64,000 bases of DNA from an uncultured Clostridia bacterium (GCA_949106495.1 CARYZD010000005.1:1-64000), one strand, 5' to 3'. Shown: positions 1 to 7,623, counted from the stretch's first letter. Numbers and translations: made by a program. Notes: generated by a model not told the origin, from the sequence alone.

Positions 1-17
1 CGCTGAAAGCTTTACTG

Positions 18-42
18 AACCCCCAGACTATCTGGGGGTTTT
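18..42 (+). terminator. Rho-independent terminator of an upstream gene outside the window
   Basis: A 10-bp perfect stem (AACCCCCAGA / TCTGGGGGTT) with a CTA loop is followed by TTTTC. It must end a plus-strand transcript whose body lies before the window. The GC-rich stem is typical of a stable RNA or a highly expressed gene, but the 17 bases before it do not identify which. Confidence 0.75.
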
Positions 43-52
43 CTAAATACAA

Positions 53-78
53 AAATAAGGGCAAAACTGCCCTTATTT
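53..78 (-). terminator. Terminator of the coiled-coil protein gene
   Basis: An 11-bp stem (AAATAAGGGCA / TGCCCTTATTT) with a 4-nt loop is followed on the minus strand by a T-rich tract. It lies 25 bp beyond the stop codon of the minus-strand gene that starts at 2176. Confidence 0.75.
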
Positions 79-103
79 CCATATTTTTTTTATTCATTTA
101 TTT

Positions 104-2176
104 TTAGAAGTTTTCATATACTTCATCATAATATCCTTTTTTGAAAATATGTATTACATCACTTATTTCATCTTTATAATTAGAACTTTCTTTTGGGTCA
201 ACTGAAATACCATATTTTAATGATATAATGCCATCATCATCTTCTATAGCATTATAATCATTTTTCTTAATTAATTTTACAATGTCTCTATATTTCATTG
301 TAATTAAATTTTGACCAAACATATAAAGTGCAATTTTATCTTTATATATTTCTTGATTATATATACCTATTCCTGTGCACTTATCTTCTTCATCATAATA
401 TGCATAGAAAATATCATAAAGTTCCATTTCATCATATTCTCTGACTTCTTTTGGAGCTCCACCAAAATATCTTCTAACTCTTTCTTTACTTTGTCCAAAA
501 TATACAGATGGTACATTTCTACCTTGTTCTTGAATTCCAACATAACTTTCAATAGTATAAGACCTAAATCCATCAGGATCTTTAATCTTAATTGGTTCAT
601 CAAATTTTATTCTTTTTATTTCATTTGAATAATTAATAGTATTTTCTACATTTAATTCTTTATTAACTTTTTTCTCTTCTTTAACTTCTTTTTTTTCTAC
701 TTTTTTATTTTCTTTTACTACTGTTTTCAATTCTTCAAGTTTAGATTTTATCCTTTTTTCTAAAGCTTCCTGTTGTTTCTTTTCTTCTTCTAATAAACGT
801 TCAAGTTCTAATATTTCTTTTTCATTTTGTGATAATTCTTCTTGTATTTCTTCTACTATTTCTTCTTTAGTATCAGTTTCAACCTTTTCTTCTATTTCTT
901 CATCTATTGAAACTAATTCTTTTTTCTCTTCTTTAACTTTTATTTGCTCAGTTTCAATTTTCACTTCTTCTTTTGCATTTTTTTCCTCAATATCATTTAT
1001 TTCAAAAGAATCAATATCTACTTCAATTTCTGGAGCATTTTCTATTTTATTTTTTAGTTCTAATTGTATTTCTTCTCTATCATGCATTGGAACAGATACA
1101 ATTTCATTTTCTTCTACTTTATTTTCTGACTCAACTTCAATTATATCCTGTTCTTCTTTAGTTATCTCTTCACTATCTTCAGTAATTTCAACATTTACTT
1201 CTGTTTCAATTTCTTCTTTTTTATCTTCTAGTTCTTCATTAAGCCTTTTTTCATTTTCTTCATCATATTTTTTTATATTTTTATTTAATTCTTCTTCAAG
1301 TTCTCTTTTTAATTTATTTTTTACTCTTTCAAGTTCTTCATCTTGTCTTTTTCTTATTTGTTCAAGTTCTTCTTGTCTTAATCTATCTTCTTCTTTTTTC
1401 TTTTCTTCTATTTCTTCTTGTGTCTCAACCTTTTCTACTGGTAATTCTATTTCAATTTCTTGTTTTTCTTCATTTTTTGGTTGTTCTTCTACTATGTTTT
1501 TCTTATCTTTCTTTTCATAGTTATATTCATCTGGTAAAGGAATATTTACATCGTATTTTTCTTCAACTATTTCTTCAAAATAATATTCTTTTAAAAATTC
1601 CTCTTTATTAAACACATCAATACTTGCAACAAGTTCATCTACTTTTACATCTCCACTTTCACTTTTTTGTGCATTTAATTTAACACCAAAATCTCTAAAG
1701 CAAATTGAATCTGGAAATTCAAGATATCCATTTTTTTGTTTTCTATCACTTATATCTTTTAGTAATTTACTTGCTTTGTTATATGTCATAGCAAATATAT
1801 CTAATGCAACATTTTCTATTGTCAAAGACATTTTGCTACACTCTTTTTTCTTATTATATAATGTAATTTTTCCACATACTGAATCTAATTTAAATTCAAA
1901 GTTATCAGATTTAATTGTTTCATAAGGATAAATTATAGTTCCTTTATATTTTACATTTGCAGATTCAACAATAACTCTAAAACTATCCCCATCTACTATT
2001 TTAAAAGTAACTTTAACCTTTTCTTTTTCACCTATTCTATTTGCTTCATTATATATAATTTTTACAACATCTTCTACTTCTAATTCTTCGCTTTTAGCAA
2101 ATTCTTTTAAATCATCATCTACTTTTTTATCTAATAACTTTAAGTCCAAAAAAAATACTGTATTTTTAACTCCCAT
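104..2176 (-). CDS. Large acidic coiled-coil protein of unknown function
   Basis: I do not recognise the family. The protein is about 690 residues. An N-terminal globular region of about 215 residues is rich in beta-type segments. A central stretch (about 235-530) is very rich in Glu and Lys, with heptad-like runs that predict long coiled coil. A compact C-terminal domain of about 150 residues (from about 540) contains FGGAPKEVREYDEMELYD and many aromatic residues. There is no signal peptide or membrane segment, so it is probably cytoplasmic. A GTG three codons upstream would overlap the ribosome binding site; GAGGTG sits 6 nt before the ATG at 2176, so that ATG is chosen. The gene is monocistronic with its own promoter and terminator. 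It could be a scaffold or cytoskeletal-type protein, but that is only suggested by architecture. Confidence 0.85.
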   Translation of the reverse strand: MGVKNTVFFLDLKLLDKKVDDDLKEFAKSEELEVEDVVKIIYNEANRIGEKEKVKVTFKIVDGDSFRVIVESANVKYKGTIIYPYETIKSDNFEFKLDSVCGKITLYNKKKECSKMSLTIENVALDIFAMTYNKASKLLKDISDRKQKNGYLEFPDSICFRDFGVKLNAQKSESGDVKVDELVASIDVFNKEEFLKEYYFEEIVEEKYDVNIPLPDEYNYEKKDKKNIVEEQPKNEEKQEIEIELPVEKVETQEEIEEKKKEEDRLRQEELEQIRKRQDEELERVKNKLKRELEEELNKNIKKYDEENEKRLNEELEDKKEEIETEVNVEITEDSEEITKEEQDIIEVESENKVEENEIVSVPMHDREEIQLELKNKIENAPEIEVDIDSFEINDIEEKNAKEEVKIETEQIKVKEEKKELVSIDEEIEEKVETDTKEEIVEEIQEELSQNEKEILELERLLEEEKKQQEALEKRIKSKLEELKTVVKENKKVEKKEVKEEKKVNKELNVENTINYSNEIKRIKFDEPIKIKDPDGFRSYTIESYVGIQEQGRNVPSVYFGQSKERVRRYFGGAPKEVREYDEMELYDIFYAYYDEEDKCTGIGIYNQEIYKDKIALYMFGQNLITMKYRDIVKLIKKNDYNAIEDDDGIISLKYGISVDPKESSNYKDEISDVIHIFKKGYYDEVYENF

Positions 2177-2232
2177 TTCTTGCACCTCGTTTTTTTCTTT
2201 ATCTATTTCTATAAAATAACATTATGTTTAAT

Positions 2233-2261
2233 ATTATACCACATTTAAGCTAATTTTTCAA
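2233..2261 (-). promoter_or_regulatory. Sigma-A promoter of the coiled-coil protein gene
   Basis: TTGAAA, 17 bp, TATAAT on the minus strand, about 57 bp upstream of the chosen start at 2176. Confidence 0.75.
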
Positions 2262-2313
2262 TATTTATACTGATTATACCTCTTTATTTTTCATCTTTTT
2301 TCACTCTTTTATA

Positions 2314-2342
2314 TTGACTTTTATGCACTTAAAATGTATACT
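2314..2342 (+). promoter_or_regulatory. Sigma-A promoter of pyk
   Basis: TTGACT, 17 bp, TATACT. The leader of about 70 nt contains an imperfect AT-rich stem (AAAATATTT / AAATATTTT) before the AAGGAG ribosome binding site. Confidence 0.8.
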
Positions 2343-2419
2343 AGTAATTGCATTAGACAAAATATTTTTAGTAAGCATTAAATATTTTGTAAATTAGAAT
2401 TTTAAGGAGATGTAAAAAA

Positions 2420-3868
2420 ATGAAAAAAACTAAAATTGTTTGTACAATTGGACCAGCTAGCCAAGACAAAGAAGTATTAACTTCTCTAATTAAAGCTGGT
2501 ATGAACGTAATGAGATTAAACTTCTCACATGGTGACCATGAAGAACACTTAGCAAAAGTTAAAACATTAAGAGAAATCAATGCAGAACTTGGAACTAACG
2601 TTGCTTTCATGCTTGATACAAAAGGACCAGAAATTAGAACTGGATCTTTTGGTTCAGACCAAAACACAAAAATGAGCTTTACAAAAGGAGATAAAATAAC
2701 TTTAACTACTAAAGAAGTTGAAGGAACTAAAGATCTTCTATACATTAACTATGCAGGACTTCCACAAGATGTTGAAGTTGGTGGACACATTTTAATTGAT
2801 GATGGTCTAGTTGATTTATTAATAGATGAAATTGATGGAACAGAAATTAAATGTACTTTCCAAAACTCAGCTATACTAAAAGGAAGACGTGGTGTTAATG
2901 TTCCTGGAGCTAAATTACAACTTAAAGCTATGACAGAAAAAGATAAATCTGATTTAAAATTTGCAGTAGAAAATGATTTTGATTTCATTGCTGCTTCATT
3001 TATTAGAAAACCTCAAGATGTTATAGATATGAAAGAATATTTAGATTCATGTGGTAAACACTCTATAAAAATTATTTCTAAAATAGAAAACCAAGAAGGA
3101 TTAGATAACTTTGATGAAATATTAAAAGTTACTGACGGTGTAATGGTTGCTCGTGGAGACTTAGGAGTTGAAATTCCTGAAGAAGAAGTTCCAGCAGCAC
3201 AAAAAATGATGATTAAAAAATGTATTAAAGCTGGTAAACCAGTTATAACTGCAACTCAAATGTTAGAGTCTATGCAAAAAAATCCTAGACCAACAAGAGC
3301 TGAAGTATCTGATGTTGCTAACGCAATTTATGATGGAACTTCTGCTATAATGCTTTCTGGTGAATCTGCCCAAGGAGATTATCCTTTAAATTGTGTTGAA
3401 ACAATGACTAGAATTGCAAATGCTACTGAAAAAGAAATAAACTACTGGAAAAGATTTAAAAACACTAATTTAGTAAAAGCATGTGATTGCAACTGTGAAA
3501 ACAAAGACGCTAAAAAACAAGCTAACTTCTCAGTATGTTGTTCTGCACTATTTTCAAATGCAAACGCTGTAGTTGCAGTATCTGAAGATGGAAATACTGG
3601 TTCTATTCTTTCAAGCTTTAGAATTGGTGCTCCAATATATGTTATAACTCCAAGTGTTAAAGCTTACAGACACATGGCTGTTGAACAAAACGTAACTCCA
3701 ATACTTGTTGAAGGAGAAAGCGATTTTAATAATATTCTTAACAAAGGATTAGAGATGTTAAAAGAAAAAGAATACTTAAAAGCTAACGATACTGTTGTTT
3801 TAAGTGGTGGATTCTTAAATGGTTCTTCTTTAGAAGATCAAATAACTGGAAAAATTGTTAGAGTTTAA
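2420..3868 (+). CDS. pyk: Pyruvate kinase
   Basis: Transfers phosphate from phosphoenolpyruvate to ADP, giving pyruvate and ATP in the last step of glycolysis in the cytoplasm. The N-terminal KTKIVCTIGPAS and NFSHG motifs and the MLDTKGPEIRTG segment are intact. The active-site signature IISKIENQEGLDN carries the catalytic Lys and is followed by the metal-binding Glu/Asp block MVARGDLGVEIP. At 482 residues it is the usual length for an enzyme without the extra C-terminal PEP-utiliser domain found in some Bacilli. The C-terminal allosteric domain contains an unusual Cys-rich insertion near residues 355-375 (CDCNCE, later VCC). The ribosome binding site AAGGAG is 8 nt before the ATG. The pyruvate made here is the substrate of PorCDAB encoded at 49-52 kb. 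Confidence 0.97.
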   Translation: MKKTKIVCTIGPASQDKEVLTSLIKAGMNVMRLNFSHGDHEEHLAKVKTLREINAELGTNVAFMLDTKGPEIRTGSFGSDQNTKMSFTKGDKITLTTKEVEGTKDLLYINYAGLPQDVEVGGHILIDDGLVDLLIDEIDGTEIKCTFQNSAILKGRRGVNVPGAKLQLKAMTEKDKSDLKFAVENDFDFIAASFIRKPQDVIDMKEYLDSCGKHSIKIISKIENQEGLDNFDEILKVTDGVMVARGDLGVEIPEEEVPAAQKMMIKKCIKAGKPVITATQMLESMQKNPRPTRAEVSDVANAIYDGTSAIMLSGESAQGDYPLNCVETMTRIANATEKEINYWKRFKNTNLVKACDCNCENKDAKKQANFSVCCSALFSNANAVVAVSEDGNTGSILSSFRIGAPIYVITPSVKAYRHMAVEQNVTPILVEGESDFNNILNKGLEMLKEKEYLKANDTVVLSGGFLNGSSLEDQITGKIVRV

Positions 3869-3888
3869 TTAATATAATTTTAGTAATA

Positions 3889-3924
3889 AAATAAGGTAAT
3901 TATTCAAGATTATCTTATTTTTTT
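3889..3924 (+). terminator. Terminator of pyk
   Basis: A 12-bp stem with one G-U pair (AAATAAGGTAAT / ATTATCTTATTT) is followed by seven T residues. Confidence 0.8.
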
Positions 3925-3944
3925 CTAAATTATTACAATATAAC

Positions 3945-3973
3945 TTGATTATTTGAAATAATTATGTTAAAAT
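3945..3973 (+). promoter_or_regulatory. Extended -10 promoter of rpmB
   Basis: TTGATT, 17 bp, TAAAAT with a TGt extended -10 element directly upstream of the hexamer. Confidence 0.8.
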
Positions 3974-4017
3974 ATTCTAGTAATTGAATTATTCGAATTG
4001 AAAAGGGGGGCTTTCAA

Positions 4018-4203
4018 ATGGCAAAATGCGAAATATGCGAAAAAGAAGTTAATTATTCAATGCAAGTGAGTCACTCTCACAGAAGAACTTCTAGAACTTT
4101 TAAACCAAACGTACAATCAGTAAGAGTTAACGACAACGGAACAGCAAAAAAAATGAATGTATGTACTAGATGTTTAAGAAGTGGAAAAGTTGAAAGAGCT
4201 TAA
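4018..4203 (+). CDS. rpmB: 50S ribosomal protein L28, zinc-ribbon form
   Basis: Component of the large ribosomal subunit. The 61-residue protein has the family hallmark SHSHRRTSRTFKPN and an RVNDNG turn. Two CxxC pairs (C4/C7 and C49/C52) make it the zinc-binding C+ form. A strong ribosome binding site (GGGGGG) lies 7 nt before the ATG. The gene is monocistronic with its own promoter and terminator. The spoVM candidate next door is convergent with it, an arrangement I recall from Bacillus subtilis where spoVM and rpmB are neighbours. Confidence 0.97.
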   Translation: MAKCEICEKEVNYSMQVSHSHRRTSRTFKPNVQSVRVNDNGTAKKMNVCTRCLRSGKVERA

Positions 4204-4212
4204 TTATAAATT

Positions 4213-4238
4213 AGAAACCATTTATGGTTTCTTTTTTT
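4213..4238 (+). terminator. Terminator of rpmB
   Basis: An 8-bp perfect stem (AGAAACCA / TGGTTTCT) with a TTTA loop, followed by a run of T. Confidence 0.9.
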
Positions 4239-4242
4239 ATGC

Positions 4243-4268
4243 AAAAAAGAAGAGATTCCTCTCTTCTT
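4243..4268 (-). terminator. Terminator of the spoVM-candidate transcript
   Basis: A 9-bp stem (AAGAAGAGA / TCTCTTCTT) with a 4-nt loop. Read on the minus strand it is followed by six T. It closes the transcript carrying the two small minus-strand genes at 4347-4580. The 78 bases between spoVM and this hairpin contain no further credible ORF. Confidence 0.8.
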
Positions 4269-4346
4269 ACCCTTTCATATAATTTATTTACTTTTCCTTA
4301 TACATTCTTTCTTATTATATTTGTGTATTGTCTCTCCTTAAATTTA

Positions 4347-4415
4347 CTATACTTTAAATATAGTTTTAAGTATCATTTTCATAAATTTTCCAGGTCTATA
4401 TATTACTACTCTCAT
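4347..4415 (-). CDS. spoVM: Probable SpoVM, stage V sporulation peptide
   Basis: A 22-codon gene with a perfect AGGAGG 6 nt before its ATG. The peptide reads MRVVIYRPGKF then MKMILKTIFKV. It aligns without gaps to my memory of B. subtilis SpoVM: Met1, Lys10, Phe11 and Ile15 are identical, most other positions are conservative, and the Pro-containing break precedes an amphipathic basic helix. SpoVM is known to bind the convex forespore membrane and anchor the coat ATPase SpoIVA. The neighbourhood supports the call: rpmB lies next to it in convergent orientation, and spoIIE and other spore genes are in the window. It is shorter than the 26-residue Bacillus peptide. Main alternative: an unrelated short amphipathic peptide. 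The alignment is from memory, not a search. Confidence 0.7.
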   Translation of the reverse strand: MRVVIYRPGKFMKMILKTIFKV

Positions 4416-4427
4416 AATATTCCTCCT

Positions 4428-4580
4428 TTAACAAAAAAGCCATGAGATGCCAAATATAGCAATTGCTATTGCACATATTGCTACCCATCCCCAAAAAGGA
4501 AGAATAAGGCTTACTCCTACTCCTATACCAAACGCTAATAAAAATAATCCAATTGTTTTTCTAAATCCACTTGTAAACAT
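4428..4580 (-). CDS. Small hydrophobic membrane protein upstream of spoVM
   Basis: A 50-residue protein starting MFTSGFRKTIGLFL with two hydrophobic stretches separated by a PFWGW turn, ending WLFC. It probably forms one or two membrane helices. AAGGAGG lies 8 nt before the chosen ATG; an ATG three codons earlier would overlap that site. The stop codon is 12 bp before the start of the spoVM candidate and both share one terminator, so they are very likely co-transcribed. Function unknown; co-expression with a spore peptide would suggest a sporulation role, which is inference. Confidence 0.75.
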   Translation of the reverse strand: MFTSGFRKTIGLFLLAFGIGVGVSLILPFWGWVAICAIAIAIFGISWLFC

Positions 4581-4597
4581 ATCACTCATCCTCCTTT

Positions 4598-4626
4598 TTG
4601 ACAAACAATATAATTTGTTGTAAAAT
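4598..4626 (+). promoter_or_regulatory. Sigma-A promoter of nth
   Basis: Perfect TTGACA, 17 bp, TAAAAT. It lies back to back with the start of the small membrane protein gene at 4580. Confidence 0.85.
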
Positions 4627-4659
4627 GACTACTATATACTATGAAATAGGAGAATTAAT

Positions 4660-5307
4660 GTGAGTAAAAAATATACAAGACAGACAAAAAAAACAAGTGA
4701 AGAAATTGTAAAAATACTAATAGATACATATAAAGACCAAGAAGTTGGATTAAAGTTCTCAAATCCATTTGAACTTGTGGTAGCACTTATTCTTGCAGCA
4801 CAATGTACAGATAAAAGAGTAAATGAAGTAACTCCAATACTCTTTTCAAAATATCCTACAATTGAATCTATAAAAAATGCAGATATTAATGATATAAAAG
4901 ATATTATTAAACCCTGTGGTTTTTACAACAATAAAGCACATTCTATAAAAGAAAGTGCAAGAATTGTTATTGATGAATTTAATGGTAAAGTTCCTTGTGA
5001 TATTAATGAAGTACAAAAATTATGTGGCATAGGAAGAAAGTCTGCAAATATTATAATGCTTGAAGGTTTTGGAATATGTGAAGGTATTGCAGTAGATACA
5101 CATGTTACTAGAATTGCTAGAAAAATTGGATTTTCTAATGGTAAAAATCCTGTAGAAATAGAAAATCATTTATTAAAATTATTAGATAAAAAATACTGGC
5201 CAGATTTAAATCATGTATTAGTTTTACATGGTAGAGCCATTTGTATTGCTAATAGACCTCAATGTGATACTTGCCCTATAAATAAAATATGTAAAAAAAA
5301 TGACTAG
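4660..5307 (+). CDS. nth: Endonuclease III, base-excision DNA glycosylase/AP lyase
   Basis: Removes oxidised pyrimidines and cleaves the abasic site in base excision repair. The helix-hairpin-helix LCGIGRKSAN contains the catalytic Lys, and VDTHVTRIARKIG contains the catalytic Asp. The C-terminal iron-sulfur motif is canonical: C-x6-C-x2-C-x5-C, ending CPINKIC. The 215-residue length is normal. Translation starts at a GTG with AGGAGA upstream; no ATG alternative is suitably spaced. The gene is monocistronic and shares a bidirectional terminator with the convergent HAD-like gene. Confidence 0.96.
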   Translation: MSKKYTRQTKKTSEEIVKILIDTYKDQEVGLKFSNPFELVVALILAAQCTDKRVNEVTPILFSKYPTIESIKNADINDIKDIIKPCGFYNNKAHSIKESARIVIDEFNGKVPCDINEVQKLCGIGRKSANIIMLEGFGICEGIAVDTHVTRIARKIGFSNGKNPVEIENHLLKLLDKKYWPDLNHVLVLHGRAICIANRPQCDTCPINKICKKND

Positions 5308-5324
5308 GAAAAAATTTCCTAGTC
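5302..5324. terminator. Bidirectional terminator between nth and the HAD-like gene
   Basis: A 10-bp perfect stem (GACTAGGAAA / TTTCCTAGTC) is flanked by A-rich and T-rich tracts on both sides. The 3' ends of both convergent genes lie inside the hairpin. Confidence 0.85.
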
Positions 5325-5795
5325 TATTTTTTCTCTTCTTTTAATGTCTGCTATTACATCTGTCAAAACATTCATTGGTGCATCTGTTGGAATATAATAT
5401 AATGTATGTATTTTAGGATTAATCTTGGATTTAATTGGCTCCTTTTTCCATGCTGGTACACATCCTTTTAATAACCCTAGTTTTTGCCAACATGTATATT
5501 CAATTTCATCGTCAAAAAAGTAAAATGGTCTTGTATAGTCTAGATTATCGTATTTGCTACTATCATAATCAATATACCTTATTTTGTCTATTAACTCTTT
5601 ATCTCTAATTTTAAGTATAGTATAATGACTTTCTGGACAACTTGTTAACCAATAAACATTTTTAAAATTATCCACTAGAAATCTTATAAATTCAATTGCA
5701 TTATCTCTAATACCTTCTGGTTTTCCATCTGCAATAAGACAACACCTTTCTAATGTTCCTTCAACATCTACATATATATCTTTATCTATTTTCAT
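5319..5795 (-). CDS. HAD-superfamily-like protein
   Basis: A 158-residue cytoplasmic protein with a probable haloacid dehalogenase fold. Motif I reads DVEGTLERC near residue 10, so the usual second Asp (DxD) is Glu. Motif II may be LTSCPESHY near residue 50. A possible motif IV is FFDDEIEY near 95. The shape resembles short HAD-like proteins seen in phages and Firmicutes whose substrates are unknown. The DxE change means phosphatase activity should not be assumed. Good ribosome binding site (GGAGGG) before the ATG. No operon partner. Confidence 0.7.
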   Translation of the reverse strand: MKIDKDIYVDVEGTLERCCLIADGKPEGIRDNAIEFIRFLVDNFKNVYWLTSCPESHYTILKIRDKELIDKIRYIDYDSSKYDNLDYTRPFYFFDDEIEYTCWQKLGLLKGCVPAWKKEPIKSKINPKIHTLYYIPTDAPMNVLTDVIADIKRREKID

Positions 5796-5895
5796 ATTCT
5801 CCCTCCTTAAATTATTAATTTGGCAATCTTATTTTAATAAATTAATTATATCATTATATTTAAGTACATACAACACTTACTATTTATCTAATTTA

Positions 5896-6053
5896 TTATT
5901 TTCTTTTTTTAAGTCTCATTTTTTCTCTCTTATATTTTTTATTTCCTTTGGCTATCTCTTCAACATTTTTACCATTATATAATCTTTTTCCTCTTCAGAT
6001 ATTTCTTGTTTTCTAGTTTTAACAGCAAAATATATTTTCGCCAAAGCAATCAT
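5896..6053 (-). pseudogene. Decayed small basic-tailed ORF
   Basis: The minus strand reads MIALAKIYFAVKTRKQEIS... then loses frame. A one-base shift near GATTATATAATGG gives a continuation NGKNVEEIAKGNKKYK and a Lys/Arg-rich end before TAA at 5896. There is no clear ribosome binding site. It looks like the remnant of a short helical protein; the family is not recognised. The rest of 5796-6158 shows no gene. Confidence 0.35.
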
Positions 6054-6158
6054 ACCATTCAAACATTTATTTGCAAATATATTTTATTCTCTTTTATACA
6101 CTTTTAATCACGTATTTCTACAAAACAATGTTAATTTTAGAGAAAAAGGAATTAAAAG

Positions 6159-6187
6159 TTGAAATATTACTTAGTAAAGTGTATAAT
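6159..6187 (+). promoter_or_regulatory. Sigma-A promoter of the metzincin gene
   Basis: TTGAAA, 17 bp, perfect TATAAT. It produces a leader of about 130 nt before the metzincin start. Confidence 0.8.
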
Positions 6188-6210
6188 ATAGAAACAACAA
6201 AAGAGATAAG

Positions 6211-6241
6211 CTAGAATTTTAATAACATTCTAGGAAGGAGG
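6211..6241 (+). promoter_or_regulatory. Leader hairpin followed by an orphan Shine-Dalgarno
   Basis: A 7-bp stem (CTAGAAT / ATTCTAG) is followed at once by a perfect AAGGAGG at 6235-6241 with no start codon behind it. A 27-codon open frame beginning at ATA runs to a stop just inside the metzincin gene. This may be an eroded leader gene or part of a regulatory leader. Confidence 0.35.
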
Positions 6242-6324
6242 AAGATTTTTTATATTAAAGAATTACAAACAAAACAACAAAGTAGCTTACAAAAATTTAA
6301 TAATTTTTATAGGAGGATTTGTTT

Positions 6325-6870
6325 ATGAAGAATAAAATTTTATCATTGTCACTTATTATTTTATCCATATGTAATATTTCTTTATTTTGTTTTTCGCCAA
6401 ATGTTAACGCTGTAACTAAAGGAGTAAAGTGGTATTCTAGACCAATAACATATTATGCTTCAAATCAACTCTCTGCAACTGAAATTAATGCACTAAAAAG
6501 TGCTATGGCAGAATGGAATAGCATAGGAAAGGGAATCTTTTTTGTGTACGGAGGACAATTAGGAAATAATAGAATAGCATATGATAGTGTTAATGTTGTC
6601 GGAAAAGATTCTTGGGCAAATACATCTGAATTGGCTAGGACACATACAATGGTTCCAAATGGAACAGACAAAATAATAGAAGCTGATATAGCCCTTAATA
6701 GAAATGCAGATTTTACAAACAAAGAAATGAAGTCAATATTTATGCATGAATTAGGACATGCATTAGGACTAGCACATAATACACTATTAACTTCAATTAT
6801 GCATGATGGATATACAGGCAGAACTATAATATCGGATTACGATATTAATGACATAAGTACTTTGTATTAG
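6325..6870 (+). CDS. Secreted metzincin-type zinc metalloprotease
   Basis: A 181-residue exported protease of the matrixin-like metzincin group. Residues 1-29 form a signal peptide with an A-x-A type cleavage site after NVNA. The zinc-binding motif HELGHALGLAH has H141, H145 and H151, and the Met-turn follows as SIMH at 157-160. There is no propeptide cysteine switch, hemopexin or anchor domain, so it is a minimal catalytic domain. A TTG two codons upstream was rejected because AGGAGG sits 8 nt before the ATG at 6325. It probably cleaves extracellular protein; the substrate is unknown. Confidence 0.88.
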   Translation: MKNKILSLSLIILSICNISLFCFSPNVNAVTKGVKWYSRPITYYASNQLSATEINALKSAMAEWNSIGKGIFFVYGGQLGNNRIAYDSVNVVGKDSWANTSELARTHTMVPNGTDKIIEADIALNRNADFTNKEMKSIFMHELGHALGLAHNTLLTSIMHDGYTGRTIISDYDINDISTLY

Positions 6871-6873
6871 TCT

Positions 6874-6905
6874 AAAAAAGGATGTTCAATAGAACATCCT
6901 TTTTT
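6874..6905. terminator. Bidirectional terminator after the metzincin gene
   Basis: A 14-bp perfect stem (AAAAAAGGATGTTC / GAACATCCTTTTTT) with an AATA loop serves both convergent genes. Confidence 0.9.
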
Positions 6906-7356
6906 AATGGTTTCCAATATTTCTTACTTTTGGAGGTATATATTTTATTTCAAAAAAATTAGTTTTTAGTTTATAGTTTAAACTACTTATTTGTTTAGAA
7001 TTATAATCAATTAAAGATATAGTTAATATTTTATTAGAAGAATTATATTTAACTGACATAATATACTTAAGACTATGTATATCTTCTGAATATTTTTCCA
7101 CTTCTTTTAATAATTCTTTACCTTCTAGATTAAATTCTTCATGTGTTATAAAATTTCTTAAAGCACTTTCATCTAAAACAATATTTGAATTATAGTATTT
7201 TAAAAAGTCATTATATATTTCGTATAAAATTTTTATTTGATTATTATTATCTAATAATATTTTTTCCTTTTTATTTGTATATAAATTAAATAAGAATATT
7301 ACAAGAATGAAAATAATCATAAGTAAAAATAAAAAAAATATATACTTTTTATTCAT
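6904..7356 (-). CDS. Membrane-anchored small protein, paralogue of 38527-39027
   Basis: A 150-residue protein with an N-terminal membrane helix (residues about 5-25) and an extracytoplasmic domain. Family unknown. It shares a pattern with the protein at 38527: QI-x2-L-x-EIY-x-DF, then a conserved A-L/F-x-N-F/L-x-T segment, then SVKY-x-S. The two are therefore diverged copies within one window. No lipobox Cys. Separate transcription unit, convergent with the metzincin gene. An envelope role is inferred from topology only. Confidence 0.8.
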   Translation of the reverse strand: MNKKYIFFLFLLMIIFILVIFLFNLYTNKKEKILLDNNNQIKILYEIYNDFLKYYNSNIVLDESALRNFITHEEFNLEGKELLKEVEKYSEDIHSLKYIMSVKYNSSNKILTISLIDYNSKQISSLNYKLKTNFFEIKYIPPKVRNIGNH

Positions 7357-7451
7357 ATACTATCACCTCTTATAAAGAATATAATATAATACAATTAAAA
7401 TAAAATCAAGTTTAATAGCAAAAAATAATAGAATAAAATCATTAAAAACTA

Positions 7452-7480
7452 TTGACAAAGAACTATAACTGTGGTATTAT
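7452..7480 (+). promoter_or_regulatory. Promoter of tRNA-Leu
   Basis: TTGACA, 17 bp, TATTAT, ending 13 bp before the mature tRNA 5' end. Confidence 0.8.
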
Positions 7481-7493
7481 AATACACGTAGTC

Positions 7494-7578
7494 GCGGGTA
7501 TGGTGGAATTGGCAGACACGTCGGTCTTAGAAGCCGATGCCGAGAGGCGTGAAGGTTCAAGTCCTTTTACCCGCACCA
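7494..7578 (+). tRNA. tRNA-Leu (anticodon TAG)
   Basis: An 85-nt class II tRNA. The acceptor stem GCGGGTA pairs with TACCCGC, followed by discriminator A and an encoded CCA. The anticodon stem TCGGT/GCCGA encloses loop CTTAGAA, giving anticodon TAG. A long variable arm (TGCCGAGAGGCG) and the T-loop GTTCAAG are present. It reads CUN leucine codons. Confidence 0.96.
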
Positions 7579-7584
7579 CAAATT

Positions 7585-7607
7585 ATCACCTTATGGTGAT
7601 TTTTTTA
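7585..7607 (+). terminator. Terminator of tRNA-Leu
   Basis: A 6-bp stem (ATCACC / GGTGAT) with a TTAT loop, then seven T. Confidence 0.85.
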
Positions 7608-7623
7608 TTATCTTTTATATACT

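Noticed and set aside
1..42. 3' end of a structural RNA such as RNase P or tmRNA at the window edge
   Set aside because: Only 17 bases precede the terminator; no CCA end or recognisable motif is present, so only the terminator is reported.
4224..4445. 73-codon plus-strand frame after rpmB
   Set aside because: No ribosome binding site; it runs antisense to the spoVM candidate and through two terminators.
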